Part shown: piece after piece, positions 34,383 to 45,530 of the stretch
Numbering within the stretch: position 1 is the first letter of the stretch
How the letters are laid out: each line of letters starts with the position of its first letter
Assembly (NCBI GenBank): GCA_020639295.1
Contig: JACKGY010000006.1
Location: 310,001 to 374,000 of the forward strand
Length of the DNA: 64,000 nucleotides
Direction: 5' to 3'
From: Planctomycetota bacterium
GTDB lineage: Bacteria > Planctomycetota > GCA-002687715 > DRQF01
Notes under the pieces: model-generated
Told to the model about the DNA's origin: nothing
What the model saw: the letters and a program-made list of their open reading frames with translations, nothing else
Database searches by the model: none
Made by a program: the position numbers and the translations under genes

Positions 34383-34685
34383 TTGAGTCGCGACGATCGC
34401 CAGTTCCAGCGCCGCATCGAAGACTTCGACTGCCTCTTCTGCGGCCTCCCCGTCCGGGGCGACGGCTACACCAACCACTGCCCACACTGCCTGCACAGCC
34501 GCCACGTCGACGTCAATCCCGGCGATCGGGCGGCCGATTGCGGCGGCCTCATGGTCCCGGTGGCGCTCCGCCGCGACGGCAAGAAGGGTTTCATGATCTG
34601 CCATCGCTGCGAACTCTGCGGCCACGAGAAGTGGAACCGGAGCGCCGCCGAAGACGATCCCGAGGAACTGGCCCGGATCGGCTGA
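34383..34685 (+). CDS. RNHCP domain zinc-finger protein, 100 aa
   Basis: A TTG start at 34383 with AAGGA 8 nt upstream gives a protein that is essentially one RNHCP domain. Its Cys pairs are at FDCLFC (17/20), NHCPHCLHSRHVD (33/36), PGDRAADCGGLM (53) and CHRCELCG (73/76/79), suggesting two zinc sites. The domain is widespread but uncharacterised; the name comes from its R-N-H-C-P motif, here T-N-H-C-P. The gene diverges from the queuosine transporter. Because the start is not ATG it is easily missed, but the full domain fits this frame with no upstream alternative. Confidence 0.88.
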   Translation: MSRDDRQFQRRIEDFDCLFCGLPVRGDGYTNHCPHCLHSRHVDVNPGDRAADCGGLMVPVALRRDGKKGFMICHRCELCGHEKWNRSAAEDDPEELARIG

Positions 34686-34722
34686 GCCACGCCGGATCGC
34701 CCCGTCCCATCGGCTCCCGGCT

Positions 34723-36018
34723 TCAGAGCCCGGCCTCGCCGAGCACGCGCAGGAGCGCGCTGCGGCGACGGTAGCGTTCCTTGAAGGCGTCGAGGGTGCG
34801 CTCGAAGGCCCGGTCCTGGCCGAGCGCGCGGCTGGCGAGGCGGACCGTGTTCAACCACTCGGCCGCCTGACGGTAGGCCGACACCTTCGCGCGGCGGGTG
34901 AGATGATGCGCGGCCACGACCAACCAGCCCGAGGCCTTGAGGGGCTCGTGATCGATCAGCTCGTCGGCGGCGGCGGCGAGGAGATGGGGATCGATCGGCC
35001 GGGTCACGACCAGGGCATCGGCCTCGAGCACCATGCCCTCCTCAAGGTAGAGCCGGAAGCAGAGGTCGAGGTGCCGGTCGCCGGCCTTCTCCAGCGCAGC
35101 CAGGAGCGAGCGCGCCTCGCTCTCCCAGTCCTCGGCCGCGACGGTCTCGCGGAAGTCGACGAAGAGCCGCAGGGATGGGTCGGCGAGGAAGGCGCCGCGG
35201 GCCTGGCTGCGGCGCCTGCGGCGACCGTCGCGACGGAGCACGATCTCCTCGTAGAGGGACTTCAGCGCCGCGCGGCGCGGGGCGTCGGGCCGACGCAGGA
35301 CACGCCGCGCGACCTCGATCGCCTCGTCGACCAGATTGGCCCGGGCCAGGAAGCGGACGTAGTCGAGGGCGTCGCCGGTGGCGCGGTAGTGCGAACGGGC
35401 GACGATCACCGAGTACTCGGACCGGCCACGACGATGATGGATCTCGCCGAGCAGCCGCTCCACCCGATAGCGGTCGGCCTGGAGGATGCTGCGATCGAGA
35501 TCGAGCTTGTCGCCGCGGGGCGAGGGGAAGACCAGGGGCACGCCGCGCAGGTGGTCGCGGCCGAGCTCGATCAGGAAGTCCTCGTCGGCCGGCGTCACCA
35601 GGCTGGCGAGCAGGCAGTCGTCGAGGCTGTGCAGGTAGCCGGTCTCGTCCTCGGTCCAGGCCTGGAACAGGCGGCGGAAGACCTCGTGCCGGTCGATCAG
35701 GCTGACCGGATCGTCGGCATCCTCGGTCATCAGGTCGACGAGCAGGACCGGCGCCTGTTCGAGCGCGCGCAAGAGGAGGCCGAGCTTGTCGTCGAGGTGG
35801 AGGAAGGCCGGCGGCAGGACCTCGAACATGTGGAGCAAGACGGCGACCGCGGTCTCCGGCTCGAGCTCGGCGTCGCGTCGCAACTCCTCGAGCTGCGCGT
35901 GCAGCTCGGCGCTCAGCCGGCGCTCGGGCTGGCTCGCCGGCTCGATCCGGCGCAGCATCTGCGCGAGTCGGCGACGGTGACGACGATGGCTGCTCTGCTC
36001 CGACATGGGCGACATCAT
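34723..36018 (-). CDS. All-helical repeat protein, possibly related to the C-terminal part of SWIM zinc-finger proteins, 431 aa
   Basis: The protein is soluble, Leu/Ala/Arg/Glu-rich and predicted helical throughout. The first 40 residues are basic. The second half has TPR/HEAT-like phrasing: FLARANLVDEAIEVARRVL, RSLLAALEKAGDRHLDL, YRQAAEWLNTVRLASRALG, AFKERYRRRSALLRVL. This resembles the helical C-terminal segment of SWIM/DUF6880-type proteins, but no CxCx(n)CxH zinc motif is present. The ATG at 36018 or a second in-frame ATG four codons later are both possible; neither has a strong Shine-Dalgarno. It is convergent with the RNHCP gene and followed upstream by a repeat region. Function not known. 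Confidence 0.6.
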   Translation of the reverse strand: MMSPMSEQSSHRRHRRRLAQMLRRIEPASQPERRLSAELHAQLEELRRDAELEPETAVAVLLHMFEVLPPAFLHLDDKLGLLLRALEQAPVLLVDLMTEDADDPVSLIDRHEVFRRLFQAWTEDETGYLHSLDDCLLASLVTPADEDFLIELGRDHLRGVPLVFPSPRGDKLDLDRSILQADRYRVERLLGEIHHRRGRSEYSVIVARSHYRATGDALDYVRFLARANLVDEAIEVARRVLRRPDAPRRAALKSLYEEIVLRRDGRRRRRSQARGAFLADPSLRLFVDFRETVAAEDWESEARSLLAALEKAGDRHLDLCFRLYLEEGMVLEADALVVTRPIDPHLLAAAADELIDHEPLKASGWLVVAAHHLTRRAKVSAYRQAAEWLNTVRLASRALGQDRAFERTLDAFKERYRRRSALLRVLGEAGL

Positions 36019-36159
36019 GGCAGAGCACCAGGGGAAATCAAAGCACGAGATCCGCGGGACCGAGGCCCGCAGCGCCGGCTCGGCAGCCGGCGCTCCGGAG
36101 CAGCAGGCGCTGGTCGGGCTGGTGGTCGCCGAAGGCCATCGAGCTTCGGCTGCGCAGCC

Positions 36160-36321
36160 GCTCGGAGCGCCAGCCGCTGGCTGGCCTAGTCGAACTCGCC
36201 GGTTGCGCGCCTTCGCGACGGCAACCTCTCCGCACTCGGAATCGTCCTCCTCTCGGACACCTCGACGAAGCGCCGGCCAGCGGCCGCGGACCGGCCGGCT
36301 CGGCAGCCGGCGCTCCGAAGC
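36160..36321. repeat. MITE/REP-like element copy A (162 bp)
   Basis: It is bounded by imperfect terminal inverted repeats: left end GCTCGGAGCGCCAGCCG, right end GCTTCGGAGCGCCGGCTG when read on the opposite strand (about 14 of 17 matches). The interior is GC-rich with strong hairpins and no convincing coding capacity. Copies B-D are at 36455-36617, 61432-61596 and 61818-61982. Confidence 0.6.
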
Positions 36322-36454
36322 ACCAGCCGCGGATTGGCCCGGTCGATGTCGTGAGCATTCGAGCTCGGAATGCGCAGCAGCGCTGCGCGGTCCAATCGAG
36401 GCGCCGATGCGCAGCCGGCGCTGCGCGGTCCACCTGGAGCTTGAATGCGCAGCC

Positions 36455-36617
36455 GCTCGGAGCGCCAGCCGCTGGCTGGCCTAGTCGAACTCGCCGGTTG
36501 CGCGCCTTCGCGACGGCAACCTCTCCGCACTCGGAATCGAACTCCTCTCGGACACCTCGACGAAGCGCCGGCCAGCGGCCGGCGGACCGGCCGGCTCGGC
36601 AGCCGGCGCTCCGGAGC
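36455..36617. repeat. MITE/REP-like element copy B (163 bp)
   Basis: Near-identical to copy A. Differences are in the middle (CGAACTCCTC against CGTCCTCCTC) and at the right end (GGCGCTCCGGAGC against GGCGCTCCGAAGC). The right end therefore forms a better inverted repeat with the left end than in copy A. Confidence 0.6.
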
Positions 36618-36750
36618 AGCAGCCGCTGGTCGGTCTGGATTCTTCACCCGATGCTCACGCTCGTGTTCCGGAGCGCCGGCCGCGGGTAGGCCCGGTCGAT
36701 GTCGAGAGCATTCGAGCTCGGAATGCGCGGCGGGCGCCGCGCGGCCTCGG

Positions 36751-37788
36751 TCAGCGCGCCTCGTCGCCGGCGGGATCCTTGCCGAGCGCCGAGATGGCGA
36801 AGAAGTCGTCGGGCAGGGCGACGTTGATCTCCGGGCTCTTCCACTCGATCCGCAGCGACTCGCCGCGTTCGAAGTCGTGGCGATCGATACGTAGCGCGCG
36901 CCGATGGAGACCGCGACGCTGGTCGTCACCGAAGCGAAGCTCGCGGAGGGCCTTCTTGCCCTCGCCGTCGAGGACCTCGACCCGCACCACCAGATTCAGG
37001 TCGGGTCGGAAGGACAGCAGGCGATTGCCCAGCTTGAAGCGCAGGATCCGGCGGGCATCGAGGAGATCGGCGCCGGCGTACTCGAATTCGAGATCGTCGG
37101 CCGGCTCGGTCGGGACGAGGTCGGCGCAGAGGTCCGGCACCGGCCCGAGGCCGGCATCGGCGGCGCGCGCGGTCTTGCCCTCCTCCGGACGGAGACGCCA
37201 CCAGCTGCGCTTGCCCTCCTCGTCGACGAGACCGAGGCAGCGCTCCGGCGGCAGGTCGCCAAGGCGGCCATGGTGGAAGCGCAGCAGCGGCCGACTCGCG
37301 GCGTCGCGGGCCAGCCAGAGTTCGAGGTCGAGGCTCCGGCCCTTCCGGGGCCCATCGAGGAACAGGATGGTCCCTTTCCAGTGCTCGTTGCGGGCCGGCC
37401 TCAGCGAGCGCCGCCAGATTTCCAGCCGGCGATTGGCCGCCTCGAGTTCGGCGACCGGAAAGCTGGCCTTGCGGTCGGCCTCGCCGGGCGCCGGAGCCGG
37501 GCCGGGGGGCGTCGGCGGGGTCGGGCTCGGGGTCGAGCCGGTCGGTCCGTTGCCGCCGCGCCGGCGCTCCTCGAGCTCGCGCTTGCTGGGCGGAGTCCGT
37601 GGCGTGCTGGGCGGTGGGTCGACCTGGCGCGGGGGCACGGGCGTGGGCTTCGGTGTCGGCGGCGGGGCCGGCGCCGGCCGGGGCGCCGGGTTCGGAGCCG
37701 GGGCCGGCCGCGGCACGGGCACCTGGGCGGCGAGCGTCAGGCCCGCGGAGGCCACGAGCAGGGCGATCGATCTGGACAGCCAACGCAT
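36751..37788 (-). CDS. Secreted protein with proline-rich linker and LolA/outer-membrane-sorting-like domain, 345 aa
   Basis: ATG at 37788 is preferred (GGGAG 6 nt upstream); another ATG lies two codons earlier. A signal peptide (SRSIALLVASAGLTLAAQ) is followed by a Pro/Ala/Thr linker (about 20-105, PAPAPNPAPRPAPAPPP) and a beta-rich domain with WKGTILFLDGPRKGRSLDLE, RSWWRLRPEEGK and LLSFRPDLNLVVRVEV. The strand/turn pattern and the closing ALPDDFF are reminiscent of LolA/LolB-fold exported proteins. The proline linker suggests the domain is held away from a wall or membrane. The gene's 3' end abuts the repeat region. Family assignment is tentative. Confidence 0.7.
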   Translation of the reverse strand: MRWLSRSIALLVASAGLTLAAQVPVPRPAPAPNPAPRPAPAPPPTPKPTPVPPRQVDPPPSTPRTPPSKRELEERRRGGNGPTGSTPSPTPPTPPGPAPAPGEADRKASFPVAELEAANRRLEIWRRSLRPARNEHWKGTILFLDGPRKGRSLDLELWLARDAASRPLLRFHHGRLGDLPPERCLGLVDEEGKRSWWRLRPEEGKTARAADAGLGPVPDLCADLVPTEPADDLEFEYAGADLLDARRILRFKLGNRLLSFRPDLNLVVRVEVLDGEGKKALRELRFGDDQRRGLHRRALRIDRHDFERGESLRIEWKSPEINVALPDDFFAISALGKDPAGDEAR

Positions 37789-37968
37789 CTTCATCTCCCG
37801 TGATCCGCTCCAGGACCAACCGGCCCTCGAACCGGACGACGGCCGGCGTCGAGGGTAACGGGGCATCGGGCCGGCGCCTTTTTTTCGGCTCTCCTCCCGG
37901 CCTTCCCGGCCAGCTCGCATAATCGGCCTCCGCCGCGGCCTCGATCCGGCTCCAGGAGGACCACCGAC

Positions 37969-39406
37969 GTGACCCGAACGATCATCCTGACCCTCCTGCT
38001 CCTGACCGGCAAGCTCCTTGCCCAGGACGATGCCGCCCGGCTCGAACTCCTGCGCCAGAGGGCCCGCGCCCTCGAGGCCCGAGTTCCCGAGCTGAAGAAA
38101 CCTCCGCAGGCCAACCTGGCCGGCCTGCCGATCCCCGACCTCGCCCTGCTCCGGCTCGCCGGCGACTTCGACGCCCTGGCGACCGAGGCGAACGACCTGG
38201 ATCTCGCGCCCGGCCTGTGGCTCGAGGCCGGCCGGATCCGGCGCGCCCTGGGCGATCCGACCGGCGCGCTCGACGAGCTGGCCCTGGTGGCGAGCCATGC
38301 CCTGGCCGTGCCGCAGCAGAAGATCGAGGCCCGTCGCCTGCGCGCCGCCATCTGGAACGAAGGCGGGGGCCACGAACAGGCCGCCAAGGAATGGGACCTC
38401 TTGATCGCCGAGCAGGCCAACGACCGCGCGGTCGAGACCTGGCGACAGCAGGCCGAGGCGGCGCGGGGGCTGGCCGCGGAACAGGCGAAGAGCGTCGCCG
38501 AGTTCCGCCGCGCACTCACCAGCGGCGAAGGCGGGGCGCGCGCCCGCACCGACCAGGCGATGCGCCGCTTCCTCGTCGCCAAGCCTCTCGCCCCCGAGGC
38601 GCCGGCGATGCTGACCGGCCTCCTCGCCGCCCTGGGCGAGCAGCCCGATCCGGCGGCCCGGCTGCCGATCGACGAGAGGCTCGCGCTCTACGCCCCGGAC
38701 CTCGAGGGCTGGAATCAGACCCTGGTCACCACGATGGCCGCCGAGGCGCGCGAGGGCGAGTACGAGCTGGCCCTGCTCCTGGCGAGCCGCACGAAGACCC
38801 GGCCGGGCGCCTTCAGCGCCGCGCAGATCGAGGCCGCCGAGGCCCTGGCCAAGCGCCTCGATCCTCTCCTGAGCCGGATCGCTCAGCGCCGGCTCGAGGT
38901 CGAGCCGGTCACCAAGCGCCATCGTCTGATCGACATCCGGCGCCGCGCGCGCCGGGACGGCGACGCCGAGCTGCTCGCCGAGCTGATCCAGGACTTCGTC
39001 GCCGACTATCCCGGTGCCAGCGAGAACGAGGAGCTGAATCGGGTGCTCGCGCGCGCGCTCGAGAACACGGCGCCGGAGCGCGCCCTGGCGCTCTACCGCG
39101 GCGACCTGGCCCGGAAACGCGGGGGCGCGGAGGGCTATGACAGCCTGCGCGCGGCCGCGCGCCTGGCCGAGGAACTCGAGGGACCCGAGGCCGCCCTCGC
39201 CCTGCACCAGGCACAGGCCCCGCTCTTCGGCGAGGGCGCCCAGGCCATTCCCCTGGCGCTCGAGCGGGCGCGCCTGCTCGACCGGCTCGAGCGCTGGGAG
39301 GAGGCTCCGGGCCCAGCTCGCGCCCTGGAAGGACAAGGCCCAGGGCCTCGAGCGCGAGGCCCTCGACAAGCTCGACCGCGAACTCGCCGACAAGATCGGC
39401 GGCTGA
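37969..39406 (+). CDS. Secreted helical-repeat (TPR-like) protein, interrupted by a 1-base frameshift near 39307
   Basis: A GTG start at 37969 has AGGAGG 9 nt upstream and a signal peptide (IILTLLLLTGKLLAQ). The body is alpha-helical with TPR-like pairs (AGRIRRALGDPTGALDEL, AAIWNEGGGHEQAAKEWDLL, ERALALYRGDLARKRGGAEGY, LARLLDRLERWEE-like end). After LDRLERWEE the frame turns into Arg/Pro-rich nonsense, while the +1 frame continues with AQLAPWKDKAQGLEREAL and ends KIGG at 39406. Deleting one C at 39307-39308 restores one protein of about 478 aa that ends exactly before mazG. This is probably an assembly or sequencing indel, but a true recent mutation cannot be excluded. Confidence 0.75.
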
Positions 39407-39413
39407 GGGCCGC

Positions 39414-40223
39414 TCAGTCGTCGCCGGCCGCCTCGTTCCGCTTGGCCTCGTCCCACCAGGCGTCCATGCGTTCGAGGCCCGCCTCCTCCAGCGGGAGGCC
39501 GGCGGCGCGGGCCCGCTCCTCGACGTGATGGAAGCGGCGCCGGAACTTCAGGTTGGTCTCGCGCAGGGCATCCTCGGGATTGATCCGGAGCCAACGTCCG
39601 ACGTTCACGAGGGCGAAGAGGAGATCGCCGTACTCGGCTCGCAGGGCGGCCGGCGCCTCGATGGCCGTCGACTCCTCGGGCAGCTCGGCGAGGAACTCGG
39701 CCAGCTCCTCCCGGACCTTGTCGAGGACCGGACCGAGGGCCGGCCAGTCGAAGCCGACCCGCGCCGCCTTGTCCTGGAGCACCAGGGCCGCCTGGAGCGC
39801 CGGCAGCAGCGGCGGCAGGCCCTCGAGCCGCGAACGCCGGCCCTCCTGCATCTTCATGCGCTCCCAGTCGGCCCGCAGGGTCTCGACCTCCGTCTCCCGG
39901 CGATCGCCGTAGACGTGAGGATGGCGACGGATCAGCTTGGCGCTCAGGTCCTCGATGATCTCGGCCAGCCCGTAGGGTTCCTCCGGATGCTCGGAGGCGA
40001 CCTCGGCGTGGAACCAGATCTGGAACAGGAGATCGCCCAGTTCGGCGCGCAGGGCCACGCGATCGCCGCGATCGAGGGCATCGAGGACCTCGTGGCACTC
40101 CTCGACCAGGTAGCGCCGCAGCGACTCGTGGCTCTGGCGCCGGTCCCAGGGACAGTCGCGGCGCAGCCGCCGCATGACCTCGGCCAGCGCCGTCGCCGCC
40201 TTCACGATCCGTTCGTCGCTCAT
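39414..40223 (-). CDS. mazG: Nucleoside triphosphate pyrophosphohydrolase MazG, 269 aa
   Basis: Cytoplasmic all-helical NTP-PPase that hydrolyses nucleotides to NMP and pyrophosphate. The first domain has CPWDRRQSHESLRRYLVEE and EECHEVLDAL with the metal-binding ExxE...ExxD pattern (ELGDLLFQIWFHAEVA). The second domain repeats it (KVREELAEFL, EYGDLLFALVNVGRWL, NLKFRRRFHHVEE). Length equals the usual two-domain MazG. ATG at 40223 is chosen from the conserved N-terminus. It is convergent with the frameshifted helical-repeat gene, with stops 7 nt apart. Confidence 0.95.
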   Translation of the reverse strand: MSDERIVKAATALAEVMRRLRRDCPWDRRQSHESLRRYLVEECHEVLDALDRGDRVALRAELGDLLFQIWFHAEVASEHPEEPYGLAEIIEDLSAKLIRRHPHVYGDRRETEVETLRADWERMKMQEGRRSRLEGLPPLLPALQAALVLQDKAARVGFDWPALGPVLDKVREELAEFLAELPEESTAIEAPAALRAEYGDLLFALVNVGRWLRINPEDALRETNLKFRRRFHHVEERARAAGLPLEEAGLERMDAWWDEAKRNEAAGDD

Positions 40224-43200
40224 CAGCCAGACCTCCTCGCGCGCGCCGAGGATAACAGCGACGGGTGGCGCCTCGATCACCGGTCGGCCGCACACCCCAC
40301 ACACGCGGCCGGAACCGGAAGACCCAACATCCTGCGCTCACCCGCGGATTCCCGGGCGGCCGGCCGCGCTCCGGAGCCCGTTTCGCGAAAGATCGCCCCC
40401 CCGGCCGGTCGAAAAGCTCCAAGGGATTTGCGACAAATGGATTGCGCGGATCCGGACCGCGTCGATCCCGAGAGGTACCTCACGTGACCACCTGCCACCG
40501 TGGCCTCGCGGCCAGCATCCTGCTCGCTCTCTTCGCCTCCCTCGCCGCGGCCCAGGCGCCGCTGCCACGCGGACCGCTGCACGACACGGCGGCGGCGCGC
40601 GCGCGTCTCCTCGAGCAGATGCCCGATCTGGGCGAGCGCGACATCCTGCTGATCACGCTCGACTGCACCGCGATGCGCCTGCTGCCGATCTACGGCGGCG
40701 AGGGTCCGGCGATGCCCAACCTGGAGGCCTTCGCCAACGAGAGCGTCGTCTTCCTGCAGGCCTGGTCCGCCGATCCCAACCGGCTCGGCGGCGCGGTCGC
40801 GATCCACCAGTCGCTCTACCCCGACACCGTCCGCGGGCTGGGTGGCGCCAGCCGCCTGCCCAGCCTGGCGAGCCGACTCGGCGATGCCGGCTTCCTCACC
40901 TGGGGCATCCTCCGGCCCGAGTTTTTCGAGCCGCAGGAAAACCTCGGCGAACTCGGCCCGACCTTCGACGTCGACCGTCGGATGGTGACCTTCACCCGCA
41001 ACCCCGCGACCATGCTGGTCCAGCTCGAACGCCGCCTCGACCAGCGCCGCAGCGGGGAGCGCCTCTTCGGCTGGATCCACCTCGAGCACACCTGGCCGCC
41101 GGCCACCGTCCACCCCGGCTTCCAGTCGGCGGGCTACGGCTACGAGAACCACTATCGCGCCGTTCTGGCCATGATCGACGCCTTCCTCGGCGACGTCGCC
41201 CTGCGCCTGAAGACCGCCAAGGCCGACCAGAAGACCATCGTGGTCCTGGCCGGTCTCACCGGGCTCGGCGACTTCGCCAATACCGGCAACGAGCTGCGCC
41301 AGGATCGCCTGGACGCCGGCACCCTGCGCGTCCCGCTGATCATCCACAGCGCCGGCCTGAAGCCCGAGCGGATCATCGCGCCGGTCGAGACCGTGGACGT
41401 CGCCCCGAGCCTGCTGGACCTGGTGGGCCTCGGCGTGCCCGGCAGCATGCAGGGCCGATCCTTCGTCGATCTCCTCGCCGACGCCAAGGCCCGCAACGGC
41501 CGCCCGACCGCCGTCTTCGCCGACCTGATGGAGTACCGGGGCGATCCGGCGACCGCCCGACGCCGCTTCGTGAGCGATGGTCGCGGCGCCCTCAGCGCGG
41601 GCGTCGAGGCCGACGATCGGCGCTACTTCGCCATCGGCGGCGACGGCGAGGTTGACGAGGACCAGCGCGAGCGGCTGCTCGCCCTGCTCGAGGACCACGA
41701 GATCTACACCGCGACCTGCGCCGAGTTCTGGGGTCGTGGCATGAGCGGACCGGTGGTGCTCGACGAGCCCATGGGCCAGCTCGGTCGGGCCCGGTTCCTC
41801 GCCACGCGGGGACGCCTGGACGAGGCTCGCGAACTGGTGGGGCGTCTGGTCCAGCGGGAAGGCGAACATCTCGAGGCCACCCTCACCGTCGCCATCGACG
41901 AGGATCTCGACCCGAGCGGCATGGCGGTGAAGGAGCTGCTCCAGCATCCCCGGGCGAAGGTCCGGGCGCTGGCCGGCGCCTGGCTCGCCATGCATGGCCG
42001 CAGCGAGGTCGGTCTGGACCAGACCCTCGCCACCCTGTCCACGACCCGCGAGCCCGAGCTCTGCGCCACGATCCTGGACGCACTGGGCCAGAGCGGCAAC
42101 GCCCGGGCCCGCGAGGCCATCCTGGCGCTCGATCTCCGCGGTGACGACCTCCTGGCCCGGCGTGATCTGGCCCTGGTTCGCCTCGGGGACGCCGACGCCA
42201 TCGCGCGCCTGCCGCGGCGCTTCCTGACCCCGCGCGCGGGCTACGACCGGCTGCTCTTCCTCGAGGCCATCGGCAAGCACATGCCCGAGAAGTTGGTCGG
42301 GCTCTGTCGCCTCTACCTCGAGGACGGCGATGGTGACGCGACCCTGGTGCGGGCGGTCCTCGACCGTCTCGACGCCGACCACGGTCATGACGTCGCCGCC
42401 TCGTTGGCCGCGTCGCTCGACCAGCTCGACAGCGAACTCCGCGAGGAGGTGGTCGGCCGACTGCGACGCTGGCGGTCCTTCGCCGCGGCCGCGGCGGTGG
42501 TGACCATGGCCCCGAAGAGCGCCGAGAACGCGGCCTTCGCCGCGCGGGTCCTGCTCACCACGCCAGGCCTGCTGTCGAGCCCCTTCGTCCCCGGGGTCCG
42601 CTTCGACCACTTCTGCTCGCGTTTCGAGGACCCGGCCAAGCGGCGCCTCGACCGCGGCGCCGACCTGATCGGCGCCGGCCTCGAATTCACCCTCGAACTC
42701 GATGGCAAGCGCGAGGGCTGGGCCGTCGTGTTGTTCGAGATCGGCAAGGGCCCGGAGGACCTGACCGACGGCAACCTCCGCTTCGAGGCCCGCTTCAACG
42801 AGGGCGCCTGGATGCGGACCGAGCTGCTCCAGCGGCAGGGCAAGTTCTGGGTCTGGGCCGGTCGCCTGGTTCCCGGCAGCCTCGAGCCGGGCGAGAACAA
42901 GGTCCTGCTCCGCGTCGGCGATCGTGAGCGCCGGCCGCTCGAGGCCCACGCGCTCGGCTTCGTCGTCCTGCCGGACCGACCGACCGCACGCGAGCTGGTC
43001 GCCGGCATCGACCTGCGGCCGCTCGAAGGTGCGGCGCTGGGCCGGGCCGGCGGCCCCCAGGTGGGCGACGCCCGGGGCTACGAGATCTGGATGCGCCGCG
43101 ACCCCTTCGGCCCCGAGCAGGGCGAGATCCGGGTCCTCGCCGGCGGCCGCACCTTCGCGCGTTTCGCCCTGAGCAAGTTCCGGGTGCCGAGCCGCCTGCA

Positions 43201-43298
43201 GCTCGCCCTGCCCGACTGGGCCAAGCCGGACGACCTCCTGGAACTCCAGGCGGTCGACGTCCCGGTCGAGAGCGGCCTCGCCGCCGTGCTCTACGGGA

Positions 43299-45347
<2,049 letters not shown>

Positions 45348-45437
45348 GCTGGGCTCCGCTGTGCTCGCGACCGCCCAGCTTGTGTGCAGGCCGCCCCGCG
45401 GACCAGGAATTCCACCGCCGATCCCGATCACGAAGCA

Positions 45438-45464
45438 GGGGCCGGAACCCGCGGTCCCGGCCCC
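45438..45464. repeat. Inverted repeat, 8+3 bp stem
   Basis: GGGGCCGG (45438-45445) pairs with CCGGCCCC (45457-45464). An inner ACC/GGT pairing with a 3-nt CGC loop continues the stem after one mismatch. It lies between the FG-GAP stop and the YyaL-type start. It could be a second terminator or a 5' leader structure. Confidence 0.45.
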
Positions 45465-45482
45465 CATCAGCAAGGCGAGGCC

Positions 45483-45506
45483 GGCGCGACGAGGCCTCGT
45501 CGCGCC
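45483..45506 (-). terminator. Perfect 24-nt palindrome after the FG-GAP gene
   Basis: GGCGCGACGAGG is followed directly by its exact reverse complement, 25-48 nt beyond the stop codon of the minus-strand FG-GAP gene. It forms a long GC hairpin with a minimal loop and no U tract. A terminator is most likely; a symmetric protein-binding site is the alternative. Confidence 0.5.
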
Positions 45507-45530
45507 AGCGGTCGAAGCGGAGCCTAGGGC

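Larger units (their letters stand above)
36060..36750. repeat. Repeat-rich intergenic region with two 295-bp tandem units
   Basis: A non-coding stretch of about 730 bp. The block beginning GCGCAGCCGCTCGGAG at 36152 recurs at 36447 (offset 295 bp), and the two units are nearly identical over more than 150 bp. It is full of GC hairpins (GCGCAGCAGCGCTGCGC; CGCCGGCCAGCGGCCGGCG). A related end sequence lies at about 36070-36095, and an inverted one near 36667. The last unit runs right up to the stop codon at 36751 of the minus-strand gene. The same family occurs at 61.4-62.2 kb. The short open frames inside (ending ...AAARSASRWLA) are by-products of the GC-rich repeat. Confidence 0.85.

Noticed and set aside
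37789..40422. Upstream extension of the proline-rich secreted protein to 1223 aa
   Set aside because: The added part is antisense to the helical-repeat gene, and a signal peptide starts at 37788.
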